The notes below the pieces were generated by a model. The model worked only from the letters and a program-made list of their open reading frames with translations, had not been told where the DNA came from and ran no database searches. Made by a program: the position numbers and the translations under genes. From Sulfurospirillum diekertiae (GTDB lineage: Bacteria > Campylobacterota > Campylobacteria > Campylobacterales > Sulfurospirillaceae): a stretch of 64,000 nt of DNA. Where the stretch lies: positions 1,736,001-1,800,000 of the forward strand of contig NZ_CP023275.1 of NCBI RefSeq assembly GCF_002309535.1. The letters run 5' to 3'. How positions within the stretch are numbered: position 1 is the stretch's first letter; the number at the start of each line of letters is the position of its first letter. Below are positions 37,051 through 45,251 of this stretch, one piece after another.

Positions 37051-37611
37051 TTATCTTGTACGAAAAGACCTGAAAACATACCAAAGAATTACAATTTGAA
37101 CAACCAAAAGCAATGCATGTAAATAATAGACTTGAGTTTCCTTGTTGACAATGCCAAAAAATTCGACCACCTTATAAAAAAAGTAAGAGATGACCATTCC
37201 CGCAAGATAGCCTTTTTGCTTAATGACATCGGCAAAGGAGAGTAAGAGTGTGCGTTTAAGAGCGAGGGTTTCCATACGCATCAGATAATTGCCAAAAACA
37301 AAGGTTACTTGGTATGCAATATAGATAAATAACACATCACTATAGTTGTATTGAAAAACAAGAAAACTGACAATCATAAGGAATGTCAACAGTTCCACGA
37401 AAAGAGTAATGCGGTAAAAGACGAGAAGATTCATCATCTTCTCGTACCCTTTCGCCACTAAGAGCAAACCAATGGCAAGCCCAATACCTCCGAGTGAAAA
37501 TACGGAAGGCTCAAGCGGTGTATACAGCACAAAAACACTTCCTACCGCAAGCCCAAAAAAGAGAGAATTGAGCAGTTTATACCACAGGTAAGGACGTAGG
37601 GCTAATTTCAT
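37051..37611 (-). CDS. Small polytopic membrane protein downstream of TonB receptor
   Basis: 186 residues with about six hydrophobic helices. The loop between helices 4 and 5 (M-R-M-E-T-L-A-L-K-R-T-L-L-L-S-F-A-D) resembles the cytoplasmic loop of an MFS half. It has half the length of an MFS carrier and no recognised family signature. The ATG overlaps the stop of the TonB-receptor gene by one base, so the two are likely co-expressed. A role in uptake across the inner membrane is inference. Confidence 0.55.
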   Translation of the reverse strand: MKLALRPYLWYKLLNSLFFGLAVGSVFVLYTPLEPSVFSLGGIGLAIGLLLVAKGYEKMMNLLVFYRITLFVELLTFLMIVSFLVFQYNYSDVLFIYIAYQVTFVFGNYLMRMETLALKRTLLLSFADVIKQKGYLAGMVISYFFYKVVEFFGIVNKETQVYYLHALLLVVQIVILWYVFRSFRTR

Positions 37612-39617
37612 TAAAATCTCGCTTCCGCACCGGCATAAACACTACGCCCAGCAGAGGCATACCCGTAAACCGTTTGATAATAACGATCAAAGAGGTTATT
37701 GGCTTTGAGATAAACATTCCATGTTTTATCAATCTGATAGCTCGCTTTGGCACTTGCTACAAAATAATTACCGGTTTCTTCATCTTTTTGAGCGTACGTT
37801 ATTGGGTCAAATGAGACATCAGCTCGCGAACCAATATAGGTACCATTCACATTAAAGGTCAATTTATTTGTTGGCATATACGTTGCATACAAACTACTTT
37901 GATAACGAGGACGTTTTTTAAGTCTCTCACCATCTTCACCTTTGGCATCGACATAGGTGTAATTTGCGCCCATGAGTAATGATTGAAGGAGTTGTTGTTC
38001 ATACGATAACTCGATTCCTTTCATAACCGATGTTCCATTGAGATTCACATATTGGTATTTATACGTTGATGCATCATACTGTGCATCAATCATATCTTCA
38101 ATTTCGTTTCTAAAAATATTCATATTGAATCCTGCATATTGCAGGCCGATGTTAAAGCTTTTAATGTTTTCTGGTTTGAGATCAAAATTACTCATACCAT
38201 AACTTGCCCAAGGATAAATCATTTCAAACATCGAAGGGGATTTATAGGCGGTACCATAATTTGTATAGATATTAAATTGATCGCTAAAGAGATATTTTGC
38301 ACCGATTTTGCCCGTAACTTTGTCATCAAACGCACTAAAGCTATCGTAACGCAAGGCTTCGGTGAGGATGACGTTACCAACTTTGTTGGTGTTATTCATA
38401 TACAGTGCTTTGGAGTGTTCATTATGTTCTTTTTCACTATCGCCAATCGCGGTATAGGTCAACTCTCGCTTTTCATAAGAAGTTCCAAACACTAAAGCGC
38501 TATTGTCATAGTATTTCCATGTATCTTTAAGCTCAATAGAGGGTACTTTCCCTTGATAATCGTTTAAGTCGCCTGTATAGGAAGCATTGAGCTCTTTTCT
38601 ATGAAAGGAGCTTTGGGAGAGTGTTGTTTCAATGGCATGATTGGATGTAAAATATTTATACGTTAAATAGCCAGATTGGATATGCGCATCACTGTGCTGA
38701 GAACTATTGGGAAAACCAAAATCATCGTAGCTACTGAGTGAATTAATATCGTGGTATCCCGCCTCAATGCGATTATACGCATCAATCCAATATCCCGCTT
38801 TGAGATTCACTGTGGTATTGCGATAACCATCGTTTTCGTATTGATCTATATTTTCGCCTCTAGGCGCATACGTCGTAAAGCCATCTTCAGTGACACGTTG
38901 CACAGAGAGCATGACATCAAATGTATCCGTTTTATGAGAAATCGACGTGTTGGCACTTCTTCGACCGTAACTTCCAAACTCCACACCCGCAGTTCCATGG
39001 GTTCCGACTTGTGGATTTTTAGTAATAATATTAATCACACCAGCAGCGGCATCAGCGCCCCAAACACCACTTTGCGCACCTTTAATCACTTCGATACGTT
39101 CAATATCACCGACCAATAAATGGCTCAAATCGGCGTCACCTAAAAGTGCACTAGGATCGTTGTAACGTACACCATCAACCATCACGAGCGTATATTGATT
39201 GGACATCCCTTGCATCATAACAGCGGTTGATTTACCAAGGCCACCATTGGAGGCAAAGCTGACACCTGGAATGGTATTGAGTGCGTCAACAACAGTCGTA
39301 ATACCTTTGAGGGAGAGTTCTTCAGAGGTGATAATGCTGACATTATCGGTTACATTGGTAGCACTTACCAATGATTTGGAAGCGGTGTAAACTTCAGACT
39401 TTTTCTCTTTGATCTTCTTTGAGATCACTACAACAGGTGCGCTACTTTCTTCAAGCACGTCTGTTGTTTCAGAGGAGGCTTCCGCTTTTGGCGTATACAG
39501 TTGCTTTTCAGTATCTACAACACTTTGAACATCACTTGCCAAAGAGAGTGTAGCATTTAAAGCAAGTATTGCCGCAAGGCTAAAATACTTTCCTCTAAAT
39601 CCTTTCAGATTTTTCAT
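37611..39617 (-). CDS. TonB-dependent outer-membrane receptor
   Basis: 668 residues with a signal peptide (about residues 1-28). The plug domain starts near residue 90 (V-S-I-I-T-S-E-E-L, then D-G-V-R-Y-N-D-P and I-E-V-I-K-G-A-Q-S-G-V-W-G-A-D-A-A-A-G). A 22-strand barrel ends in F. The end Y-Q-T-V-Y-G-Y-A-S-A-G-R-S-V resembles BtuB-type receptors, so cobalamin or a siderophore is possible. No B12-box was seen upstream, which weighs against classic riboswitch control. AAGGAG precedes the ATG. Confidence 0.92.
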   Translation of the reverse strand: MKNLKGFRGKYFSLAAILALNATLSLASDVQSVVDTEKQLYTPKAEASSETTDVLEESSAPVVVISKKIKEKKSEVYTASKSLVSATNVTDNVSIITSEELSLKGITTVVDALNTIPGVSFASNGGLGKSTAVMMQGMSNQYTLVMVDGVRYNDPSALLGDADLSHLLVGDIERIEVIKGAQSGVWGADAAAGVINIITKNPQVGTHGTAGVEFGSYGRRSANTSISHKTDTFDVMLSVQRVTEDGFTTYAPRGENIDQYENDGYRNTTVNLKAGYWIDAYNRIEAGYHDINSLSSYDDFGFPNSSQHSDAHIQSGYLTYKYFTSNHAIETTLSQSSFHRKELNASYTGDLNDYQGKVPSIELKDTWKYYDNSALVFGTSYEKRELTYTAIGDSEKEHNEHSKALYMNNTNKVGNVILTEALRYDSFSAFDDKVTGKIGAKYLFSDQFNIYTNYGTAYKSPSMFEMIYPWASYGMSNFDLKPENIKSFNIGLQYAGFNMNIFRNEIEDMIDAQYDASTYKYQYVNLNGTSVMKGIELSYEQQLLQSLLMGANYTYVDAKGEDGERLKKRPRYQSSLYATYMPTNKLTFNVNGTYIGSRADVSFDPITYAQKDEETGNYFVASAKASYQIDKTWNVYLKANNLFDRYYQTVYGYASAGRSVYAGAEARF

Positions 39618-39812
39618 TTATTCTCCTTAAAATTTGGAAAAACAATTTTATCTAAAAAGTCTCTTTTTTAATAATTTCCACCTTTTGCCTTACACACTTT
39701 TTTACATGTAAACGATGAAATTTTATCAAGACGTGCATAAATTTGATACAATAGTTTGTTGTAAATGTTTGTAAAGTTTCTTACTTTAGAAGCATCGTCT
39801 CAAAGGAAATGA

Positions 39813-41144
39813 ATGAATCAAAAGACCTTACGGATTATCTTTTTTAGTTATCTTGCGGTTGTTTTTATCGGTGCTATTTTATTAATGTTGCCCTTTGCCC
39901 ATGTAGGAAAATTACAGTTTATCGATGCTTTTTTCACCTCGACATCCGCAACATGTGTGACAGGTCTTATCGTCAAAAATACTCCCGAAGCATTTACTTT
40001 TTTTGGGCAATTTGTTATCTTAATCCTAATGCAAGTGGGCGGTGTTGGGTACATGAGTATTGTTACCCTCTTCTTCTTATTTATGAAACGAAATCTTACC
40101 ATCCATGAAAAAAATATGGCGAAAGATTCTCTAAACTACTCAACAAATCTCGACATTCAAAATTTTCTTCAAAAAGTCTTTCTCTTTACACTGATTATTG
40201 AATCTATCGGCGCATTTATATTAACACTGCGTTTTGCCACACATATGCCACTAAATAAAGCTATCTGGCAAGGTATCTTTCACTCGGTAGCCGCCTTTAA
40301 TAACGCTGGTTTTTCCATGTTTAGAGACAACCTTGTAGGCTATCAAACGGATTTTACCGTTTTAGTCACCGTTGGATTTTTGATCATTTTGGGAGGCGTT
40401 GGCTACTTGGTACTGGTTGAACTTCATGCCAAAGCAACCCATAAACGCTTTATGCTCTCGGCTCATACGAAAATAACCCTTGTGGGTACACTCATTCTTA
40501 TCGTTTCAGGTACACTGCTCTTTTTAGCGATTGAATGGGACAACAAAGCTATTTTTGGTCATATGTCACTCTACCACAGCGTTCTTAACAGCTTTTTTCT
40601 CTCTGTCAACTTTAGAACTTCAGGATTTAATAGCTTGGATCTTTCACAGCTAAGTGACGCCTCACTCTTTTGTTCTACCATTTATATGATGATCGGTGGA
40701 GGAGCAGGCAGTACGGCGGGTGGTATCAAAATTACCACGGTTGCAGTCTTGATCATCGCAACACTGCATACGATTAAGATCAGTAATCAACAACCCAATG
40801 CCTTTAAACGTACCATTCCTCAAGAGGTGATTAACCGCTCTTCTGCCATCATTTTAGTTGCTTCTTTTATCGCTATTACAGCCACCGTCATCTTAACAGA
40901 AACACAACATACGAATTTTATGGCAACCCTTTTTGAAGTGGTTTCTGCCTTTTGTACGGTAGGTGTTTCCGTTGGAAATGGTGATGTACTGAGCCTTTCA
41001 GACAAATTTAGCACGTTTGGTAAGTCGATGATTATAGCGTTAATGCTCATAGGACGGATGGGTATTTTCGCTTTTGGATTTCTCATCATAGGAAAAGAAA
41101 AAATTAAACACATACAGTACCCTGAAGGAAGGATTTTATTATGA
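39813..41144 (+). CDS. K+ uptake channel subunit, KtrB/TrkH family
   Basis: 443 residues with four M1-P-M2 repeats. Selectivity-filter segments include T-S-A-T-C-V-T-G-L near residue 48, and the flexible gate loop G-G-G-A-G-S-T-A-G-G-I-K is near residue 300. It imports K+ in complex with the RCK-domain protein encoded directly after it (ATGA overlap). The spacer with the divergent TonB receptor (195 bp) contains one TTTACATGTAAA copy at 39701-39712. Confidence 0.93.
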   Translation: MNQKTLRIIFFSYLAVVFIGAILLMLPFAHVGKLQFIDAFFTSTSATCVTGLIVKNTPEAFTFFGQFVILILMQVGGVGYMSIVTLFFLFMKRNLTIHEKNMAKDSLNYSTNLDIQNFLQKVFLFTLIIESIGAFILTLRFATHMPLNKAIWQGIFHSVAAFNNAGFSMFRDNLVGYQTDFTVLVTVGFLIILGGVGYLVLVELHAKATHKRFMLSAHTKITLVGTLILIVSGTLLFLAIEWDNKAIFGHMSLYHSVLNSFFLSVNFRTSGFNSLDLSQLSDASLFCSTIYMMIGGGAGSTAGGIKITTVAVLIIATLHTIKISNQQPNAFKRTIPQEVINRSSAIILVASFIAITATVILTETQHTNFMATLFEVVSAFCTVGVSVGNGDVLSLSDKFSTFGKSMIIALMLIGRMGIFAFGFLIIGKEKIKHIQYPEGRILL

Positions 41145-41806
41145 AAACTTACGCCGTTATAGGTCTTGGCAAATTTGGCTTTCACATCGCTAAAGGACTT
41201 GCGGAACAAGGCATGGACATCATTGCTATCGACAACGATCCACATAAAATACAAGTGATTAGCGACTACATCCAAGATGCGCTTATTTTAGACAGTACTG
41301 ATACAAAAGCTCTTCAAGAAGCGGGTGTTGTGGGACTTGACACGGTTATTATTAGTATTGGTGAGAATATTGAAGCGAGTATTTTAACACTTATGGCACT
41401 GAAAGAGTTGGATAATAAAAATATCATTGCCAAAGCCATCACACTGACACATGGCGAAATTTTAGCAAGGCTTGGAGCATTTAAAGTTATTTATCCTGAG
41501 CGAGAATCCGCTAAAAAACTCGTTGAAAACCTTGTTGGTAACGTTGTCATTGACCAAGTTGATTTTAGCAGTACCATCAAAATTGCAAAGTTTCTCGTCA
41601 CAAAGTCACTGATTGGAAAGCCTGTCAGTGAAGTTGAAGCCATGTTTGAAAATGAGATCCATCTCATTGCCTGCAAAACCAGAGATAACTGGACCTTTGA
41701 TGTTGAAAAAGCTTATAAAATTCGCGAAAATGATATGCTCTCTTTTATCGGTAAAAAATCTTTTATTGAAAAACTAAGACATCTTACTAAATCCGAAAGT
41801 GAATAG
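41141..41806 (+). CDS. K+ uptake regulatory subunit, KtrA/TrkA family (RCK)
   Basis: 221 residues. An RCK_N domain with the Rossmann motif G-L-G-K-F-G-F-H near residue 7 is followed by an RCK_C domain (about residues 135-215). It binds nucleotides and gates the KtrB-like channel. The gene overlaps the channel gene by ATGA. Downstream, two palindromes and a T-run end the unit. Confidence 0.94.
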   Translation: MKTYAVIGLGKFGFHIAKGLAEQGMDIIAIDNDPHKIQVISDYIQDALILDSTDTKALQEAGVVGLDTVIISIGENIEASILTLMALKELDNKNIIAKAITLTHGEILARLGAFKVIYPERESAKKLVENLVGNVVIDQVDFSSTIKIAKFLVTKSLIGKPVSEVEAMFENEIHLIACKTRDNWTFDVEKAYKIRENDMLSFIGKKSFIEKLRHLTKSESE

Positions 41807-41839
41807 ACTTTTAAATAACCTATAACTAACCGTCTAATC

Positions 41840-41892
41840 TTTACATGTAAAGACATTCTTACACAAAAATAGTTATAACCTTTACATGTAAA
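41840..41892. repeat. Paired TTTACATGTAAA palindromes after the K+ uptake genes
   Basis: Exact copies at 41840-41851 and 41881-41892, 41 bp apart, between the K+ uptake pair and msrB. The second is extended to CCTTTACATGTAAAGAGG and followed by seven T, so it could act as the transcription terminator of the operon, with CATG as the hairpin loop. Confidence 0.7.
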
Positions 41893-41957
41893 GAGGTTTT
41901 TTTGCTCTTTTAAAAACTCTCGTGCATAATTTTTCATCACTGGATAAAGGATTTTTT

Positions 41958-42323
41958 ATGACACACTATTCTCTAACGCCCGAGGAAGAACGCGTCATCC
42001 TTCATAAAGGTACAGAAATGCCATTTTCTGGGCAATACAACGACTTTTATGCCCAAGGAATCTACCACTGCAAACAGTGCAATGCACCGCTTTATAACTC
42101 ATCTGACAAGTTTAATTCAGGATGCGGTTGGCCAAGTTTTGATGATGAGATACCAGGAGCTATAAGACGTGAAACGGACCGTGATGGCAGACGGACTGAA
42201 ATCCTCTGTAAGGCCTGTGGAGCGCACTTAGGACATGTGTTTGAAGGTGAGAAAATCACGCATAAAAACACCCGTCACTGTGTCAATTCTATCTCACTTA
42301 CATTTGAGCCTGTAATAAAGTAG
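41958..42323 (+). CDS. msrB: Peptide methionine-R-sulfoxide reductase
   Basis: 121 residues, a single MsrB domain. Zinc-binding pairs are C-K-Q-C near residue 36 and C-K-A-C near 85. The substrate loop G-C-G-W-P-S-F and the catalytic R-H-C-V-N-S near residue 108 are intact. It reduces the R-epimer of methionine sulfoxide in proteins. I start at ATG 41958 with AAAGGA upstream, rather than at the in-frame ATG at 41922. There is no fused MsrA domain. Confidence 0.95.
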   Translation: MTHYSLTPEEERVILHKGTEMPFSGQYNDFYAQGIYHCKQCNAPLYNSSDKFNSGCGWPSFDDEIPGAIRRETDRDGRRTEILCKACGAHLGHVFEGEKITHKNTRHCVNSISLTFEPVIK

Positions 42324-42337
42324 TCTTTTGTTTATGC

Positions 42338-42343
42338 TATAAT
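42338..42343 (+). promoter_or_regulatory. Extended -10 promoter of the leader ORF / CNNM gene
   Basis: TATAAT preceded by TG-C gives a perfect extended -10 (TGnTATAAT). It is 30 bases upstream of the leader ORF start, which puts the transcript start near 42350. Confidence 0.65.
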
Positions 42344-42373
42344 AGCGTACAAAATATTTTAAAGGAATTCTGT

Positions 42374-42439
42374 ATGACCCAAAGCGAACCGGACTCGGTT
42401 AGTTTTCATTTCGTTAATCTCAGGGGAGTTATTCTATGA
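42374..42439 (+). CDS. 21-codon leader ORF coupled to the CNNM-type gene
   Basis: A short ORF with its own good ribosome binding site (AAAGGA, eight bases upstream) and an ATG directly downstream of the extended -10 promoter. Its TGA overlaps the ATG of the CNNM-type gene (ATGA at 42436-42439). It has no lone codon run, but includes Q-S-E-P-D-S near the start and F-H-F in the middle. Leader peptides control several Mg2+ transport genes in enterobacteria, so a regulatory role is plausible. A chance ORF in a short leader cannot be excluded. Confidence 0.5.
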   Translation: MTQSEPDSVSFHFVNLRGVIL

Positions 42440-43512
42440 CACTTCTGATCGTCTATCTTTCTCTTGCTCTTTCTGTATCGTTCCTCTGTTCTGTTTTAGA
42501 AGCAGTTTTACTCTCAAGTACAAACTCTTACATTGAAACACTCCCCAAAGAAAACAATGAAACCGTTATTGCAATGATTAAAGGATTAAAAGCCAATATC
42601 GATAAACCGATCTCTTCGATTTTAACCTTCAATACCTTTGCCCATACGATGGGAGCAGCAGGTGTAGGTGCTCAAACACAAATCCTCTTTGGTGCGGAAT
42701 GGCAAACCTTAGTGGCTTTTGTTGTAACACTTCTCATCTTGTATGTTTCAGAGATTATCCCCAAAACCATTGGTGCGCTTTACTGGAAAAGACTTTTGAT
42801 CCCTTCAGCCTATATGATCGAGTTTTTGGTAACCATCAGTACACCATTTACATGGATTTCATCACTTTTGACGAACTATATCTCAAGAAACAAAAAACAC
42901 CAAGGCAATTTTTCGCGTGATGAAATTATGGCAGTCGTTGCAATGGGTGAGAAAGAGGGATCAATCCTTAGTAAAGAAAGTGACCTGATCGAAAATCTTT
43001 TAAAACTTAAAAACATTAAAGCCAAAGATATTATGACACCACGAAGTGTTGTGTTTGCACTTCCTGCGACAACCACTATTGAAACTGCGATTGAAGATGA
43101 TCGCATGTATATTCACTCACGTATTCCTGTCTTTGGTGAGACTTTGGATGATGTTGTGGGTATTGCTTTCAACCAACGTATCTTGGAAGAGAGTGTGGAA
43201 GATCACGATAAAACAACACTTGCGGATATCGCCCATGAAGTACATATGGTTTCTGAGTATTTGCCTGTTCCAAACTTGATCGACCAATTTATCAAACGTA
43301 AAACCCATCTTTTTGTGGTGTTTGACAGTTACGGACAAACCGCAGGTGTTGTCACGCTTGAAGATGCCATTGAAACGCTTTTGGGTGTTGAAATCGTTGA
43401 TGAAATGGACGAAGTAGAGGACATGCAACTCTTTGCAAAAGACCGCAGTAAAAAATTCCAAGACCGTATGAAAGTCGAGCGTAAAAAACTCGAAAAAGCG
43501 AAGGTTAACTAA
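42436..43512 (+). CDS. CNNM/CorB-type DUF21-CBS membrane protein
   Basis: 358 residues. The N-terminal DUF21 domain has about four helices (residues 1-145, with V-S-E-I-I-P-K-T at about 107-114). A pair of CBS domains follows (about residues 190-320, M-T-P-R-S-V-V-F-A and L-E-D-A-I-E-T-L-L-G). The family is linked to Mg2+/Co2+ export. The C-terminal CorC_HlyC domain of many members is missing; instead there is a short basic tail. GGGGAG is seven bases upstream, besides coupling to the leader ORF. Confidence 0.88.
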   Translation: MTLLIVYLSLALSVSFLCSVLEAVLLSSTNSYIETLPKENNETVIAMIKGLKANIDKPISSILTFNTFAHTMGAAGVGAQTQILFGAEWQTLVAFVVTLLILYVSEIIPKTIGALYWKRLLIPSAYMIEFLVTISTPFTWISSLLTNYISRNKKHQGNFSRDEIMAVVAMGEKEGSILSKESDLIENLLKLKNIKAKDIMTPRSVVFALPATTTIETAIEDDRMYIHSRIPVFGETLDDVVGIAFNQRILEESVEDHDKTTLADIAHEVHMVSEYLPVPNLIDQFIKRKTHLFVVFDSYGQTAGVVTLEDAIETLLGVEIVDEMDEVEDMQLFAKDRSKKFQDRMKVERKKLEKAKVN

Positions 43513-43526
43513 ACAGTTCCAAGCAT

Positions 43527-43556
43527 AAAAAGAGCTTTACATGTAAAGCTCTTTTT
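43527..43556. terminator. Bidirectional terminator built around TTTACATGTAAA
   Basis: A perfect 30-bp palindrome: five A, GAGC, the 12-mer TTTACATGTAAA (43536-43547), GCTC and five T. In RNA it gives a stem of up to 13 bp with CATG as loop and a U-tail on either strand. It lies between two convergent genes and overlaps the last bases of the phosphatase gene. It is the clearest terminator in the window and shows the palindrome used as a hairpin core. Confidence 0.85.
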
Positions 43557-44148
43557 ATAAAACTCTTTGATAATTCCACTGCGTTCTTTGTTGATCCCAT
43601 GTCAATTCATTCACACAGGCATACGGTTGTTCTATTGTAAACATATCCTTAATTTCTATACTTAAAATAGATGACAGAATCATACGATTGACACCGGCAT
43701 GGGCAATGATGAGAATAGTACCCGTTGCATGGTGTGTAATGGCATCAAAAGCATCTCTGACACGTTTTGCCATATCATGAAAACTCTCACCATTGGGTGG
43801 CGTAAAGTATTCTAAATCCTTGCCTCTTTGCGCATACAGTTCTGGATTGTGTGACGCGATATATGACATTTCCACATTTTCCCAATCGCCCATATCAATC
43901 TCGGCAAATGCCTCTACCATGTGATACGTTATAGGTTTATCAACACAAAGAACACGTGCCGTTTGCACACAGCGCTTGAGTGGACTCGTAAAAATCATAT
44001 CAATAGGAATCGTTTTAAAATAATCATGCAAGCTGTGAGCTTGCTCTTTTCCTTGCGTATCAAGGGGAACATCCGTTCGACCAAGATACCTTTTTGCACT
44101 CCCATTATCAATGTGCCCATGTCGAAGCAAATAGACCTTTTCAACCAT
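43555..44148 (-). CDS. Histidine phosphatase (CobC/phosphoglycerate-mutase-like)
   Basis: 197 residues. The phosphohistidine motif L-L-R-H-G-H-I-D is near residue 8, Y-L-G-R-T-D-V-P-L near 22, and the second histidine in A-H-A-G-V-N-R near 150. The pattern is closest to alpha-ribazole phosphatase-like members, but no cobalamin genes are nearby. It is the last gene of the aldehyde oxidoreductase cluster and overlaps the MocA-like gene by eight bases. A role in dephosphorylating a cofactor intermediate is inference. Confidence 0.85.
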   Translation of the reverse strand: MVEKVYLLRHGHIDNGSAKRYLGRTDVPLDTQGKEQAHSLHDYFKTIPIDMIFTSPLKRCVQTARVLCVDKPITYHMVEAFAEIDMGDWENVEMSYIASHNPELYAQRGKDLEYFTPPNGESFHDMAKRVRDAFDAITHHATGTILIIAHAGVNRMILSSILSIEIKDMFTIEQPYACVNELTWDQQRTQWNYQRVL

Positions 44149-45247
44149 CGTTAAAAACTTTGTCCGTTAGATTTTCTATTTTTGAAATAATCGCTTTTGT
44201 GGCATCTAAGCGTCTTGTGATGTTGCGTAGTGCGTCATCATTACCTTCACATTTTTTAAGCGCCTTTTCAAAGCGTTTTTCAAAACCACATACCTCATCT
44301 TCACTCACTAATTTATCGGCTAAGAAAAGTAACTCGTTGGCATTTAAAGGAGTATGGACATTAACATCCATATCCATGTGCGTTTCAATGATATTACCGA
44401 TGGCTTCATACCCCATCGCACGCAGCTTTTGTGCACCAACAAGAGCATGATTTTTCTCTTGACGCGCAATATCATGCAACAATGCTGCGGCACTTAGAGT
44501 TTGTTTATTAATATTGAGTCCAAAAGAAGCGATGCTCTCATACACTTTGCTAGCGATGCTCTCTACCGCTTCACAATGCTTAATGATAGGCTCAGGTACC
44601 TCATTTTGTAACATGATTGCTAAACACTCCTCTTTAGTGGGAGTATTCATCACTTCATAGACAACAAGATTAATATAATCATCCAGTGTATCCATATCCA
44701 TTAAAACCGATTGGTCAGACACGTTTACATGTAAAGCATCGGATTTAAACGCTTCCAATACTTTTTTAAGCCCACCCGCACCATCGCTTGCTAAAATTTG
44801 CTCTTTATATTTCATATCAATGAGCGGAGGATGACCTTTTTTCCCAAGAAAAGTAGGATAAAGAACGCCCTTATGTTCATGGGTATATGCCTCGTATATG
44901 CTATCAAGGGTTTTCACTTTAATGAGTGGAATATCCACTGGCTGCATATAAAACGCATCCACTGTTTCATCTATGGCACTCAGTCCTTTTTGAATAGAGC
45001 TAAACATACCTTTTGCATAATTCTCATTATAAACGATGTGAACCTTATACCCTTGAAGTGCCTCAATAATATCATCCTGCCTATGCCCCGTGACAACATA
45101 TATATGCTCTATCCCATGAGTTTGATAGGTCTGAATCAATCTCTCCACAGCCGTTATTTGCCCAAAAGGCAAAAGGGGTTTAAAATCGTGCATTCTAGAA
45201 GAATACCCGGCGGCAATAATAAGAACAGCGATGTTGCTCTTTCCCAT
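44141..45247 (-). CDS. MocA-like nucleotidyltransferase fused to HD domain (DVU_1551-like)
   Basis: 368 residues. Residues 1-190 form a MobA/MocA-type nucleotidyltransferase (L-I-I-A-A-G-Y-S-S-R-M near residue 9, K-P-L-L-P-F-G, and P-V-D-I-P near 102). Residues 200-368 hold an HD domain with L-L-H-D-I-A-R. MocA enzymes add CMP to molybdopterin, giving the dinucleotide cofactor used by xanthine-oxidase-family enzymes such as Mop. That fits the aldehyde oxidoreductase of this cluster. The HD part may hydrolyse a nucleotide or cofactor by-product. The same fusion is known from the Desulfovibrio Mop locus. Confidence 0.82.
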   Translation of the reverse strand: MGKSNIAVLIIAAGYSSRMHDFKPLLPFGQITAVERLIQTYQTHGIEHIYVVTGHRQDDIIEALQGYKVHIVYNENYAKGMFSSIQKGLSAIDETVDAFYMQPVDIPLIKVKTLDSIYEAYTHEHKGVLYPTFLGKKGHPPLIDMKYKEQILASDGAGGLKKVLEAFKSDALHVNVSDQSVLMDMDTLDDYINLVVYEVMNTPTKEECLAIMLQNEVPEPIIKHCEAVESIASKVYESIASFGLNINKQTLSAAALLHDIARQEKNHALVGAQKLRAMGYEAIGNIIETHMDMDVNVHTPLNANELLFLADKLVSEDEVCGFEKRFEKALKKCEGNDDALRNITRRLDATKAIISKIENLTDKVFNDG

Positions 45248-45251
45248 AATG

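Noticed and set aside
39618-39812. Cobalamin riboswitch upstream of the BtuB-like receptor
   Set aside because: I looked for a B12-box (GCCACTG-like) and a paired structure and found neither; the spacer is short and shared with the K+ uptake promoter.
41840-41892. CRISPR-like array from two palindromes
   Set aside because: Only two 12-bp repeats; the motif is dispersed in the whole window and not arrayed with spacers.
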